A stretch of 37,323 nt of DNA from an uncultured Bacilli bacterium (GCA_947585915.1 CANPXJ010000005.1:1-37323); one strand, 5' to 3'. Counted from the stretch's first letter, positions 17,461-26,987 are shown. Numbers and translations: made by a program. The notes: a model not told the origin generated them from the letters alone.

Positions 17461-18337
17461 CCTCTATTTTTATATTAATAATTTCTAATATTCTTTCTAA
17501 ATCTTTTAAAGAATCAAAAGGAATTTCTACTTTTTTATTTGTTACTTTTACTTTTGTTCCTATTTTTTCTCTTAAGATATTTTCATATATATTATATTTA
17601 ATGTTATTTTGATTACGATTAATAGTTACTCTTTTGGGTATGCTATCGTTATTAGTTAATTTCTCAATTTCACGAACATTAAGATTTTCTTTAATCGCTT
17701 TTTCAGCTAATTGTTTAACTTTATCAGGGTCAGTTATTTTACTTAAAGCTCGAGCATGTGACATTGATAATTTTTTTTCTTCCACCTTCTTTTGCACTTC
17801 ACTAGGTAGATTAAGCAGTCCCAAAAGATTTGTAACATAGCTTCGACTTTTGCCAAATTTTGACGCTATTTCTTCTTGGGTCATATTTGTTTCTTTAATG
17901 ATATTAGCAAAAGCTTTAGCTTCTTCAATTGGATTTAAATTTTCTCTTTGAATGTTTTCAATCAAAGCAATTTCCATCATTTCCAAATCACTAAAATCTT
18001 TAATAATAGCAGGAATTGTTTCTTTCCCAGCAATACTTGAAGCTTTAGTCCTGCGCTCTCCTGCTACCAATTCATAACCTTTAATACTTTTTTTGACAAT
18101 TACTGGCTCTACGACACCATGTTCCTTAATCGATGTAGCTAATTCTTCTAGAGCTTCTTCATCAAATGTTGTTCTTGGTTGATAAGGATTACTTCTTATT
18201 TCATTTAAGGGGATTTCAATAATTTCGTTTTTACTAGAATTTTTAATAATATTTTCTTCAAAGTTATCAAAATCAATTCTTTCATTTGAAAATAATTGTT
18301 CTAGTCCCTTTCCTAAGGCTTTTCTTTTATTTTCCAT
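17453..18337 (-). CDS. parB: Chromosome-partitioning protein ParB (Spo0J)
   Basis: This 294-residue DNA-binding CTPase of the ParABS system has the usual N-terminus (RKALGKGLEQLF), the ParB N-domain (IPLNEIRSNPYQPR, GYELVAGERRTKASSIAG with the GERR CTP/DNA motif), and the ENIQRENLNPIEEAKAF box. The HTH is MTQEEIASKFGKSRSYVTNLLGLLNLP, and a C-terminal dimerisation domain follows. The track starts at a TTG (18346); the ATG at 18337 fits orthologues, with GGAAGTGAT upstream. It begins at the end of parA, so the two are coupled. No parS-like TGTTTCACGTGAAACA was seen in this window. Confidence 0.95.
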   Translation of the reverse strand: MENKRKALGKGLEQLFSNERIDFDNFEENIIKNSSKNEIIEIPLNEIRSNPYQPRTTFDEEALEELATSIKEHGVVEPVIVKKSIKGYELVAGERRTKASSIAGKETIPAIIKDFSDLEMMEIALIENIQRENLNPIEEAKAFANIIKETNMTQEEIASKFGKSRSYVTNLLGLLNLPSEVQKKVEEKKLSMSHARALSKITDPDKVKQLAEKAIKENLNVREIEKLTNNDSIPKRVTINRNQNNIKYNIYENILREKIGTKVKVTNKKVEIPFDSLKDLERILEIINIKIEGD

Positions 18338-19112
18338 TTCTATCAATCACTTCCTTTGCTAAATTGGCATAGGCTTCAGTTGCTCGACAAAGGGGATCAT
18401 ATTCACCAATTGGTTTACCATGAGATGGTGCTTCTACTAAACGAACAAGTCTTGGTATTATGGTATTAAATACTTTATCTTTAAAGAATTTCCTTACCTC
18501 TTCGATAACTTCTAAACCAATATTAGTCCTTCCATCTAGCATGGTTAGTAAAACTCCTTCAATTCGTAAATTAGGATTTAAGTTGTATTGAACCATAATA
18601 ATTGAGTTTAATAATTGCGCAATACCCTCTAAAGCTAAATATTCACATTGCACAGGAATTATTACTGAATTACTAGCAACTAAAGCGTTCATTGTTAAAA
18701 TACCTAATGATGGTTGGCAATCTATTATAATATAATCATAGTTTTTTTCGACATTCATTAATGCTTTTTTTAATTGATCATTTTGGTTAAAACTTTTATC
18801 TTCTAATAATTTTTTTACAAATTCTACATCAACACCAGCTAAATTAATGGTTGCTGGAATTAAAGATAGATTAGCAAATTTAGTTTTAATAATTGCTTTT
18901 TTGATATCGCATCTACCTGTTATAACATCATACATATCAACATTAAAATCAGCATTGTTATAGCCAAGCCCAGTTGAGCTATTTCCCTGTGGATCTAAAT
19001 CAATTAAAAGAGTCTTTTTCTTTAATTTTCCTAATGCTGCAGCGAGATTAATGCTAGTTGTAGTTTTACCTACTCCTCCTTTTTGATTTACTAAAGATAT
19101 AATTTTTGCCAT
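18327..19112 (-). CDS. parA: Chromosome-partitioning ATPase ParA (Soj)
   Basis: This 261-residue deviant Walker-type ATPase works with ParB in origin segregation and, in Bacillus, in controlling DnaA. The deviant Walker A is VNQKGGVGKTTTSINLAAAL, Walker A' is LIDLDPQGNSSTGLG, and Walker B is YDYIIIDCQPSLGILTMNAL. The ATG has AGGTGAT three bases upstream. A good promoter lies 30-55 bases upstream, so parA probably heads the parA-parB-mscS-DUF951-transporter run. Confidence 0.96.
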   Translation of the reverse strand: MAKIISLVNQKGGVGKTTTSINLAAALGKLKKKTLLIDLDPQGNSSTGLGYNNADFNVDMYDVITGRCDIKKAIIKTKFANLSLIPATINLAGVDVEFVKKLLEDKSFNQNDQLKKALMNVEKNYDYIIIDCQPSLGILTMNALVASNSVIIPVQCEYLALEGIAQLLNSIIMVQYNLNPNLRIEGVLLTMLDGRTNIGLEVIEEVRKFFKDKVFNTIIPRLVRLVEAPSHGKPIGEYDPLCRATEAYANLAKEVIDRNGK

Positions 19113-19139
19113 AACATCACCTGATTTCTTACTTATATT

Positions 19140-19168
19140 ATTTTATCATATGTAAGTGGTTTTGTCAT
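19140..19168 (-). promoter_or_regulatory. Promoter of parA operon
   Basis: On the minus strand ATGACA (-35, 19163-19168) and TAAAAT (-10, 19140-19145) are 17 bases apart, each one base from consensus. The ATG of parA lies 27 bases beyond the -10. Confidence 0.65.
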
Positions 19169-19183
19169 AAAAAATTGGGTAAG

Positions 19184-19220
19184 AAAAAAACTAAAGTTGT
19201 TTCTTTTACACTTTAGTTTT
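19184..19220 (-). terminator. Intrinsic terminator after the NlpC/P60-like gene
   Basis: A perfect 11-base stem AAAACTAAAGT / ACTTTAGTTTT (19187-19197 with 19210-19220), followed on the minus strand by a T7 run, starts 3 bases after the stop codon. Confidence 0.85.
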
Positions 19221-19222
19221 AT

Positions 19223-20461
19223 TTAATTAATCTTTTTAAAATAATTTTTTCTATCTATGAATATATAGAATAGTATTGCTCCTCCAAAACAAACTAAAAT
19301 ACCTATTAAAGATAAAACAGAAGTTGTCGGATTTTTTGTTGTTTTTTCTTTATTATTAGAACTGCCTAGTGAGTAAACATAGCAATCATTTCCTAAATTA
19401 CTTTTATTATCTTCATTTGTATACCCATAAATAGTATTATTTAACAAATTATAAAAGTAATAGGAATTACCAAATTGATTTTCAACCAAAGTTTTGTAAG
19501 ACACAAAATTATTTGGGTAATTTAAGTTGGTTTTACTTAAAAACTTTAAATCATTTACAGTAATAGATTTTAAATCTATAATATCATCCATTTCATCAAT
19601 ATATTTAGGAAGAGTTCTTTTTCCATCAACTAAAACGGTTTTAACAACGGATATAACATCTTGATTATCAGTAGTATTACCTTCTTTAGCGCCACTAAAC
19701 CAGCCACTATTTTTAACATAATTATATAGCCCTTCAGCTCCACTGCCATAACCATTGCCTTTAAGTTCAAAAAGATTAGCCATTAATGATGCTTCAGCGG
19801 CGACACTTTCAAGTGTTCCCTTGTTACGATAACATATATAGGCTAGATACTTTAATTGTTCCTCAGTTAAATTATATTTTGGAAAATCTCCTTTATTATT
19901 GCAACTCGCTTTATCAGCAGTTGAGTTTAAATTTAGTGATTTAATTCTAATTATTTTCCCTTTTCTCTCATCGCTTTTAGCAAATTCAGTTTTATCAATA
20001 GGACTTCCATTTGAATTTTGCCAATTGCTTCTGGAACCAGCATCATATGCCATTACTTTTCCACTATCAACAGAAACTATTATATTCATATGGCCACTGC
20101 TACCTCCATCACCATTATCTCTTACAAGTATATCTCCGGGTTTTAATATAGAAGTAACATCTTCATTTTCATCGACAGTAATTTCTTCCCAACCATATTT
20201 TTCTTGCCAATTAGTATTTATAAATCCCGTAGTTGTTACTTGAGTAGCAAACTCTTTATAGCCTGACTCATACAAAACCCAACAAACATATGCGCTGGAA
20301 TCTATCTGTTTTGTAGGAGGGATATTAGTTCCTCCATATTCAAAATCATTATCAATTATCATTTTCCAAGTATCTTCTCCATAGTCCAAAAGTGTTGGTT
20401 CACTAGCCAAAATTATATTGGGAATTAGCAATAACAAAATTAGAAATACTATTTTTTTCAT
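19223..20461 (-). CDS. Secreted, C-terminally anchored NlpC/P60-like protein with Ser at the catalytic Cys position
   Basis: Residues 1-19 are a signal peptide (IVFLILLLLIPNIILAS). The first domain resembles NlpC/P60-type cell-wall hydrolases: IDSSAYVCWVLYESG aligns with the family motif (I/F)DCS, but Ser55 replaces the catalytic Cys, while a Cys sits five residues on. PGDILVRDNG and GHMNIIVSV (possible catalytic His) follow. The second domain (YLAYICYRNKGTLESVAAEAS, LFELKGNGYG) is helical and unassigned. A C-terminal membrane helix (LSLIGILVCFGGAILFYIFI) and a basic tail anchor it. The start chosen (20461, MKKIVFL) has AAGGA at good spacing; the track's ATG at 20470 lies too close to it. Confidence 0.7.
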   Translation of the reverse strand: MKKIVFLILLLLIPNIILASEPTLLDYGEDTWKMIIDNDFEYGGTNIPPTKQIDSSAYVCWVLYESGYKEFATQVTTTGFINTNWQEKYGWEEITVDENEDVTSILKPGDILVRDNGDGGSSGHMNIIVSVDSGKVMAYDAGSRSNWQNSNGSPIDKTEFAKSDERKGKIIRIKSLNLNSTADKASCNNKGDFPKYNLTEEQLKYLAYICYRNKGTLESVAAEASLMANLFELKGNGYGSGAEGLYNYVKNSGWFSGAKEGNTTDNQDVISVVKTVLVDGKRTLPKYIDEMDDIIDLKSITVNDLKFLSKTNLNYPNNFVSYKTLVENQFGNSYYFYNLLNNTIYGYTNEDNKSNLGNDCYVYSLGSSNNKEKTTKNPTTSVLSLIGILVCFGGAILFYIFIDRKNYFKKIN

Positions 20462-20481
20462 TATAATCATCCTTACTTTTT

Positions 20482-21231
20482 TTAGCCCATAATCATAGAG
20501 ATGAATTCTCCAAAGAAACTAACTACTATAACAACTACGTAAACAATAAAGACATATTTACAGGCTTTGTTTATCCCAGGATGTAAATCATTTTTTGTAA
20601 AAGCATAAATAAATAATCCTGCTATAGGTTGAACTAAAGCAATAATAAAAGCTGCTATACTAAATTGTTTTAAACCATTTTTATTTAAACAATCTTCACA
20701 ATAAAATTTTTCGCCTTTTATTTCTTTGCCGCAATCATGACAATATGATTTTTCATTTAATTTTTTACTCATTTTTATTTTCTCTCCTTTCTCAATATAC
20801 ATTTTAAAACCTAACCTTTGACCGATTAATTCACAATACGCTAAAAGTAAAATAACAAAAATAGACTCTCCAATTATAAATAAAACTTTAAAGGTAAAAC
20901 TTAAAACTCCTTTAAATTTAATATAACCTGCAAATAGTGCCAAACTGCAGATACCACTTATAATTGCTATTATTAACATTTTTATTATACCTTTTTTATT
21001 TTCTTGCATAAAAGCCAATATTTTTGAATTGTTTTTTCCGGTTTTAAAAGCCTTTTCATCACCAATAATAAAACCTACAACAATAGCTAACAATGCAAAT
21101 AAAATCTGATAACATTCCTCAAAAAATATAGAATAATCCGAAAGAAATAACGACATAGCAATTAAAATTATTATTACAATTGCGGCGATTTTATAATTTT
21201 TATTTCCTTCATATTTTGCTTTTTTACTCAT
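20482..21231 (-). CDS. Membrane protein with internal zinc ribbon
   Basis: This 249-residue protein is not of a family I can name. It has two N-terminal hydrophobic helices (IAAIVIIILIAMSLFLS and CYQILFALLAIVVGFIIG), two more in the middle (MLIIAIISGICSLALFAGYI and VLFIIGESIFVILLLAYC), then a cytoplasmic zinc ribbon YCHDCGKEIKGEKFYCEDC, and two C-terminal helices (FSIAAFIIALVQPIAGLFIY and YVFIVYVVVIVVSFFGEFI). I start it at the ATG at 21231 (AAAGG upstream); the track start at 21264 would overlap the preceding gene by 26 bases. A sensor or scaffold role is only a guess. Confidence 0.6.
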   Translation of the reverse strand: MSKKAKYEGNKNYKIAAIVIIILIAMSLFLSDYSIFFEECYQILFALLAIVVGFIIGDEKAFKTGKNNSKILAFMQENKKGIIKMLIIAIISGICSLALFAGYIKFKGVLSFTFKVLFIIGESIFVILLLAYCELIGQRLGFKMYIEKGEKIKMSKKLNEKSYCHDCGKEIKGEKFYCEDCLNKNGLKQFSIAAFIIALVQPIAGLFIYAFTKNDLHPGINKACKYVFIVYVVVIVVSFFGEFISMIMG

Positions 21232-21238
21232 TTTATTT

Positions 21239-21514
21239 CTACCTTTCTTTTGCGGAAAGTTCATTTAGCAAAGATACTAAAGCCGGATATTCTGCTTTTA
21301 ATTTTTCATCAAATTCAGCATCTAAATCTTCCATACTATTTATTAATTCAATTTCTTTTTCGTTAAAAATCATCTTCATTATTTTTTCCGACAAAAATGA
21401 TTCTAGAAAATCTTTCTGTTCATCGGAAAAATAAGGATACGTTTCCTCCATTTGCTTAAACAATTGCGTCATATCATCGATATACTTAAAATATTTATTT
21501 TTTAGTTCTTCCAT
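21239..21514 (-). CDS. Hypothetical acidic helical protein
   Basis: This 91-residue protein is rich in Glu/Asp/Lys and almost wholly helical (ELKNKYFKYIDDMTQLFKQ, EFDEKLKAEYPALVSLLNEL), with no known motif. It sits between the CPBP protease and the zinc-ribbon membrane protein, 10 bases after the former and 7 bases before the preferred start of the latter, so all three are probably one transcript. It is unlikely to be an enzyme; a partner or anti-factor role cannot be shown. Confidence 0.6.
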   Translation of the reverse strand: MEELKNKYFKYIDDMTQLFKQMEETYPYFSDEQKDFLESFLSEKIMKMIFNEKEIELINSMEDLDAEFDEKLKAEYPALVSLLNELSAKER

Positions 21515-21524
21515 AATTATACTC

Positions 21525-22976
21525 CTATCTCACTAAATATAAATTTTGTTCTTCATCTATTATAAACTGTTCTTTTAAATTACTAATTAATAATGGATAT
21601 TTTGCATCTTCGGTAGTTAAATATCCTATATATTCAATAGTTGGAACATTATATTCTTTAAAAGATTTTCTAATTTTATTTAAATATGTTTTATCAGTAC
21701 TTAAAGTTGATTTGTCAATAATTTGATAATAAAGTTTTTGATTATAATCATCATATAACATAATAGCAAAATTGTTCTGATAGTCTATTAATTGATAATC
21801 GTAAATATACATATCTTCAAAATAGATAATATTATCATTTATTTTTAAACCAATTTCGCTTTTGGCATTTTCATCAGAAAGTTCAATTTTATAATTGTCA
21901 TATTCTATTTTAAATTTACTATAATTAGGAATACTGGTAGTGAAAAAATCTAAATCCTTTTTTTCATAATGGTAACAGACTTTATATTCATCTAATCCCT
22001 TTATTTTACTTTCATCTATGGGCATTAAAATTAGAATAAATAATGATAATAAACAAACATTTAGAATTATAAAGTTTTGCTTATCTTTTTTTAATTCATC
22101 ATCGGTTATCTTATAATCTTTATCAATTAACATGTTTGTTTTACTTTTTCTAAATATAATCAAAGCACTTATTAGCCAGATAAGAAATAATAAGGAAGTT
22201 GAATAAATATTATAAATTAATACAGCATTAGTAGTAATTTGCTCGATACAATCACGAATTAAACCAGCATTAGGCAACATAATGAAAAAATCATAAAAAG
22301 CATGCAGGAATATAATACTCCATATATTTTTAGTTCTAAAATAAATACAACTTAATAAAATCCCTACCCCTGTTGCATTAATAATTTGAGTTAATGTAGA
22401 TAGTAAATCTTGGCTATTTGATACATTACTAATGTGAACTATTCCAAAAATTATAGAAGATAAAATTATAGATGTTATAACTTGTTTTCTATTGTCACCA
22501 TAATTTTCTAAAAATTCATTTAAAATCCACCCTCTAAAAATAAATTCTTCAAAAAAACCAATTAGAGTACAATACATCAATAAATTTAATGCGTTGCTTA
22601 TACTAAAATGTTTTATATCTGATATGGAAGTAATAAAAATCGATAAAGTAAATAAAATTATAGGTAAACCTAAAATTATAGCTTTTCGAAATTTTTCTTT
22701 TTTTTGCGTAAATATATAAGTATTATGATTATTAATAACAATAATCAAACCCATAATAGCCATGATTGCCTCTACAATTATTTCTGCTCCATATTTACTG
22801 TTTAAAATATTAAATTCTAGTATCCCTGCCAAAAAAGATCCAACAGTATAAACTAAACAAAGAGAAATAAGTACAATTATAAATAATAAAATTATATTTT
22901 TCTTTTTTTTGCTATCACAATTTGAATTGTTTTTTTCTATTTTGTCATCCTTATTTTGACAATTTTTGCACTTCAA
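21525..22976 (-). CDS. CPBP family intramembrane metalloprotease with C-terminal extracytoplasmic domain
   Basis: The N-terminus has CKNCQNKDDK and a following Cys, possibly a minimal zinc knuckle. Membrane helices follow, with the CPBP/Rce1-like motifs: FFEEFIFRGWILNEFLENYG (EExxxR near residue 143), IIFGIVHISN and SIIFLHAFYDFFIM. These supply the Glu/His catalytic set of the family, whose members cleave prenylated proteins or bacteriocin-related peptides. After two more helices, residues ~320-483 form a strand-rich domain of unknown role. AAGGAG precedes the ATG. It heads a three-gene set with the next two genes. Confidence 0.85.
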   Translation of the reverse strand: MKCKNCQNKDDKIEKNNSNCDSKKKKNIILLFIIVLISLCLVYTVGSFLAGILEFNILNSKYGAEIIVEAIMAIMGLIIVINNHNTYIFTQKKEKFRKAIILGLPIILFTLSIFITSISDIKHFSISNALNLLMYCTLIGFFEEFIFRGWILNEFLENYGDNRKQVITSIILSSIIFGIVHISNVSNSQDLLSTLTQIINATGVGILLSCIYFRTKNIWSIIFLHAFYDFFIMLPNAGLIRDCIEQITTNAVLIYNIYSTSLLFLIWLISALIIFRKSKTNMLIDKDYKITDDELKKDKQNFIILNVCLLSLFILILMPIDESKIKGLDEYKVCYHYEKKDLDFFTTSIPNYSKFKIEYDNYKIELSDENAKSEIGLKINDNIIYFEDMYIYDYQLIDYQNNFAIMLYDDYNQKLYYQIIDKSTLSTDKTYLNKIRKSFKEYNVPTIEYIGYLTTEDAKYPLLISNLKEQFIIDEEQNLYLVR

Positions 22977-23115
22977 ATACTACCACTCCTTTTTTTCTTA
23001 GATATACCTCCGTACTATAAAAAGTATATCATATAAAATTATTTTTGTATAACTAAAAATAGCATTTTGCTAATAGATGATGAAGATAATGGGAAAATTA
23101 AACTGGTGATTAGCT

Positions 23116-23547
23116 ATGATTGAATTTTCCCGTATAAAAGATATTAGAGAAGATAAGGATTTATCACAAAAAGAAGTTGCCCGCATATTAGGCATTAAAA
23201 GACCCACATATTCTCTATGGGAATTAGGAATTAATATTATCCCTCTAAATTATCTTTGTAATTTTAGTGATTATTTTAATTACAGTTTAGATTATGTATT
23301 AGGTCTTACCAATGAACGAAATATAAAAAATAAATATCCCGGTCTTAATTTAACTTTACTTGGAACAAATATTAGAAATTTTCGAATTCAGAAAAAATTA
23401 TCACAGAAAGATTTAGCTAATTTATTAAAGGTAACACAACCATGTATAGTTCGTTATGAAAAGGGAATTGTTTGTATTTCTACTTCTAATTTATATAAGC
23501 TTTCCCTTATTTTTAATAAAACTTTAAATGAATTGTGCGGCAAATAA
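23116..23547 (+). CDS. Transcriptional regulator with two XRE-type HTH domains
   Basis: This 143-residue protein has two tandem Cro/CI-type helix-turn-helix domains. The first is IREDKDLSQKEVARILGIKRPTYSLWELG (about 9-37) and the second FRIQKKLSQKDLANLLKVTQPCIVRYEKG (about 87-116). No oligomerisation or ligand domain follows. Two HTHs in one chain may let one protein span two half-sites. It is divergent from the CPBP gene set and convergent with ftsH, so the CPBP set is a plausible target. GGTGAT precedes the ATG. Confidence 0.82.
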   Translation: MIEFSRIKDIREDKDLSQKEVARILGIKRPTYSLWELGINIIPLNYLCNFSDYFNYSLDYVLGLTNERNIKNKYPGLNLTLLGTNIRNFRIQKKLSQKDLANLLKVTQPCIVRYEKGIVCISTSNLYKLSLIFNKTLNELCGK

Positions 23548-23584
23548 AAACTAGAGGCTTAATCAAGCTTATCTAGTTCTTTTT
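23547..23584. terminator. Bidirectional terminator between XRE gene and ftsH
   Basis: AACTAGA (23549-23555) pairs with TCTAGTT (23572-23578), with an inner GCTT/AAGC stem, and T-rich sequence follows on both strands. It overlaps the last codons of ftsH. Confidence 0.65.
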
Positions 23585-25538
23585 GTAATTCTTCTTTACT
23601 CATTTTAGAGTATCCTTTTATGCCTTTTTCTTTAGCCATTTCTTTTAACTCTGTTAAAGTCAAGCCTTCAGTTTTAGCATAAGGTATATCTTTAAAGTCA
23701 ATAGAATTATTTTTTACAATATAGTCTATTTGTTCTTTAGTAATTGTTTCATATTTCATTAAAGCATCAGTTATTAACATAACTAAATTTTTATTTTTCT
23801 TTAAGATCTCCTGCGCTTTTTTGTAACATTCATCGATAATTTTACGGACTTCTTTATCAATTTCTAAGGCTACTTGATCAGAGAAATTTTTAGTTTTACC
23901 ATAATCTCGACCTAAGAAAACACTTTCGCTTTTTTGTTCTAGTTGCATAGGTCCTAAATCACTCATACCATATTCAGTTACCATAGCTCGAGCAATATTA
24001 GTCGCTTTTTTAAAGTCATCTGATGCTCCAGTAGTAATTTCGCCAAAGTACATTTCTTCACTAACGCGACCCCCTAATAAACCAACTATTTGCGAAGTTA
24101 ATTCGTTTTTAGTCATTATGGCCATTTTCTCTTCTTTAGGAAGCATCATTGTATAACCACCGGCCATACCACGTGGAATAATAGTTATTTTATGGACAGC
24201 CTGCGCATCCTCAAGTTTAAGACCAATAACAGCATGTCCTGCTTCGTGAATTGAAACTAAACGTTTTTCTTTTTCCGTAATTTTACGAGATGTTTTAGCG
24301 GGTCCCAATAACACACGATCGGTTGCTTCATCTATTTCGTCCATAGAAATAGCGTCTTTATTACGACGAACAGTAAGTAGAGCTGCTTCATTTAGTAAGT
24401 TTTCTAAGTCTGCTCCACTAAAGCCCGGTGTTCTTTGCGATAAGTTTTCTAAATTTACATCTTCATCAAATGTTTTGTTTTTAGCATGAACTTCTAATAT
24501 TTGTTCTCTTTCTTTAGAGTCTGGTAAACTAACTGTTACTTGACGGTCAAATCTTCCTGGACGAAGTAAAGCTGGATCTAATACATCAGGTCGGTTAGTG
24601 GCAGCAATGATAATAATTCCTTCATTTGCCCCAAAACCATCCATTTCGGTAAGTAATTGATTTAGAGTTTGTTCGCGTTCATCGTGTCCTCCACCTAAAC
24701 CAGTTCCTCTTTGACGGCCAACAGCATCTATTTCATCAATAAATATTAAGCATGGTGCACTTTGTTTAGCTTGTTTAAACATATCACGAACACGGCTAGC
24801 TCCTACACCAACAAATAACTCAACAAAATCACTACCACTTATATAATAAAATGGTACATTAGCTTCTCCAGCAACTGCTTTAGCAAGTAATGTTTTTCCG
24901 GTTCCAGGAGGGCCAACAAGCAATACTCCTTTTGGAATTCTTGCTCCTAGTCTTTGGAATTTCTTAGGATTTTTTAAGAAATCAATTAATTCTTCAACTT
25001 CTTCTTTTTCCTCTTTTAAACCAGCAACATCACTAAATCTTACTTTACCTCCATCTTGAGAAAGACGAGCGCGGCTTCGACCAAAGTCCATTGATTTAGA
25101 ATTTCCTCCCGCCATACGTGTAAATAGGAAGAAAGTTACACCAACTAAAATTAAGAATGGTAAAATATTAACTATTATATATAATATTGAACTACTTCCT
25201 GGATCTTTTTTAGTATCGTATAAATCTATATTATGTGACACAGCATACTCTGAAACTTTTTCAATATCCTCAGGAATTATCTTTGTTTTAAAAGATTCAT
25301 TTTCTTCATAATCTTCTAATTTTCCTTCCAGATAATAAACACTTTCTCCACTTTTAGGAGTAATTGTTAACTCACTAACTTTAGCTTTATCAATATAACT
25401 CATGAATTCCCCAGTTGTAAGTTCGTGAACTTCTTTTCCTAAACTATTATAGAAAAATAATGTTCCAACCACAACCAATAATAAAATTATATAAGGAAAT
25501 ACATTCTTAAGTGAATTGTTATTTTTATTTATAACCAT
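23559..25538 (-). CDS. ftsH: ATP-dependent zinc metalloprotease FtsH with SAP/Rho_N-like C-terminal tail
   Basis: This 659-residue membrane AAA+ protease degrades misfolded and regulatory membrane proteins. Two membrane helices (14-30 and ~118-140) flank the small outer domain. The AAA domain has Walker A GPPGTGKT (209-216), Walker [17 protein letters not shown] and RPGRFDRQV. The protease zinc site is HEAGH (431-435). The last ~35 residues ([30 protein letters not shown]) look like a SAP or Rho_N-type helical motif, unusual for FtsH. AAGGAGA precedes the ATG. It lies 3 bases after tilS, the common Firmicutes order, but without hpt between. Confidence 0.96.
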   Translation of the reverse strand: MVINKNNNSLKNVFPYIILLLVVVGTLFFYNSLGKEVHELTTGEFMSYIDKAKVSELTITPKSGESVYYLEGKLEDYEENESFKTKIIPEDIEKVSEYAVSHNIDLYDTKKDPGSSSILYIIVNILPFLILVGVTFFLFTRMAGGNSKSMDFGRSRARLSQDGGKVRFSDVAGLKEEKEEVEELIDFLKNPKKFQRLGARIPKGVLLVGPPGTGKTLLAKAVAGEANVPFYYISGSDFVELFVGVGASRVRDMFKQAKQSAPCLIFIDEIDAVGRQRGTGLGGGHDEREQTLNQLLTEMDGFGANEGIIIIAATNRPDVLDPALLRPGRFDRQVTVSLPDSKEREQILEVHAKNKTFDEDVNLENLSQRTPGFSGADLENLLNEAALLTVRRNKDAISMDEIDEATDRVLLGPAKTSRKITEKEKRLVSIHEAGHAVIGLKLEDAQAVHKITIIPRGMAGGYTMMLPKEEKMAIMTKNELTSQIVGLLGGRVSEEMYFGEITTGASDDFKKATNIARAMVTEYGMSDLGPMQLEQKSESVFLGRDYGKTKNFSDQVALEIDKEVRKIIDECYKKAQEILKKNKNLVMLITDALMKYETITKEQIDYIVKNNSIDFKDIPYAKTEGLTLTELKEMAKEKGIKGYSKMSKEELQKELDKLD

Positions 25539-25541
25539 ATA

Positions 25542-26879
25542 TTAATCTCCTTCTTTCTTTTCGTACTTAAGTATTATATCATAGTTTTGCTCTTTTGCCT
25601 TATCAAATTTCGATTTTTTTATTCCTGGCAACCAAAGAATATTATTTTGACTATCAGTTACAACAGGAATTTGTTTCCTAATTGAAATAGGAATCTTAGA
25701 ATCAATTAAAATATCTTTGATTTTTTTATGGCCTTTTAAATTTTTAACAGCCATTTTATCCTGTGCTTGGATGCTTCTAACTATAAGTGGCAAAGTTATT
25801 TCTTTGGAATCCAAATAAAGATAAAAATTATCAGTTTTGTCTGGCTTTGCTAATTTTATTATTCTATCTTTATTAGGAAGAATAAGTTCTTCATTAAAGA
25901 TATAATTAAAGTTTTCTTTTTCCAAATCTTTCGTTTTCTTAAAACTAATATTATTATACTCTTTTAAAGCAATAATATTAATTGGTAAATTAATAAAGCT
26001 ATTTGGCTTATCAGTATTAATCAAATTATATAAAGCTTCTTGATGTTTTTTATTAACTTTTGCTAGTTCATTATTATATACTAAATGCAGAATTTCTTCA
26101 ATTACTTTTTTTAAAATATAATCATCTAATTTTTTTATTTTTTCAACATCTATTTTATTATCTTTATATACTTTCTTTACTTCTTTTAATACAACTCTTT
26201 CAATATACTTATCTGCGCTTTCTAATTCTTGAGAAAATTCTAAATATTTTAAATGGACATTTTTATCTTCTTTTTTTAAAAAAGGTAGGATATTTTGACG
26301 ATAACGATTTCTAGTATATTTTGAACTTTGGTTAGAACTATCAATATAATATTTTAATTTATTTTGATCCATATAATCTATTATTTGTTTTTTATCTAAA
26401 AAAAGTAAAGGCCTAACTATTTTAAAATTCTCTCCTTCGGTTATTAATTTAATACCACTATATCCTTTTAAAGAAGAACCTCTAGTAAGACGCATTAGGA
26501 TTGTTTCAATCAAATCATCACCATGATGAGCGGTCATTAAATAATTAGCTTGATATTTTTTAACAATTTCATAAAAAAATTTATATCTTTTAGTTCGGGC
26601 GTAGTTATGAAAATTTTCTTTATTATAATTATCTATTCGTAAGTACTCAAATAATAATTTATTTTCTTCAGCATACTTTTTAACAAATATTTCTTCTTCT
26701 TCACTTTGTTTTCTTAAAGAATGATTTACATGAGCTATAATTATCTTTAAATTAAGTTTATCTTTATAAACAAGTAATAAATTAGCCAAATACATGGAAT
26801 CAGGACCACCAGATATGGCTAAAACTACTGTATCTTTTTCTTTAAGTAAACTATCTAAAAAAGTTTTAGAGTTATTCAA
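25542..26879 (-). CDS. tilS: tRNA(Ile)-lysidine synthetase
   Basis: TilS modifies C34 of tRNA-Ile(CAU) to lysidine so that it reads AUA codons; it is essential. The N-terminal PP-loop is VVLAISGGPDSMYLANLL, followed by AHVNHSLR, TAHHGDDLIETILMRL and RGSSLKGYSG. The C-terminal domain (DKMAVKNLKGHKKIKDILIDSKIP with VTDSQNNILWLPGIKKS) is the tRNA-binding TilS_C. The track starts at the ATG at 26897, which has no ribosome binding site. The TTG at 26879 has AAGGTGAT three bases upstream, the same arrangement as parA, so I prefer it (445 residues). Confidence 0.93.
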   Translation of the reverse strand: MNNSKTFLDSLLKEKDTVVLAISGGPDSMYLANLLLVYKDKLNLKIIIAHVNHSLRKQSEEEEIFVKKYAEENKLLFEYLRIDNYNKENFHNYARTKRYKFFYEIVKKYQANYLMTAHHGDDLIETILMRLTRGSSLKGYSGIKLITEGENFKIVRPLLFLDKKQIIDYMDQNKLKYYIDSSNQSSKYTRNRYRQNILPFLKKEDKNVHLKYLEFSQELESADKYIERVVLKEVKKVYKDNKIDVEKIKKLDDYILKKVIEEILHLVYNNELAKVNKKHQEALYNLINTDKPNSFINLPINIIALKEYNNISFKKTKDLEKENFNYIFNEELILPNKDRIIKLAKPDKTDNFYLYLDSKEITLPLIVRSIQAQDKMAVKNLKGHKKIKDILIDSKIPISIRKQIPVVTDSQNNILWLPGIKKSKFDKAKEQNYDIILKYEKKEGD

Positions 26880-26952
26880 ACTATCACCTTCGTTCATTAA
26901 AGATATTTTAACAAAAATTAAAAAAATAACAATAGTTTATTTTATAATTCTA

Positions 26953-26981
26953 TTGCCAAATAAAAAAAGATATATTACAAT
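26953..26981 (+). promoter_or_regulatory. Promoter of the putative antitoxin RNA
   Basis: TTGCCA (-35, 26953-26958) and TACAAT (-10, 26976-26981) are exactly 17 bases apart on the + strand. The predicted start is about 26988, at GGATGCATCAAGG, with no + strand ORF after it. Confidence 0.65.
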
Positions 26982-26987
26982 TTAGAT

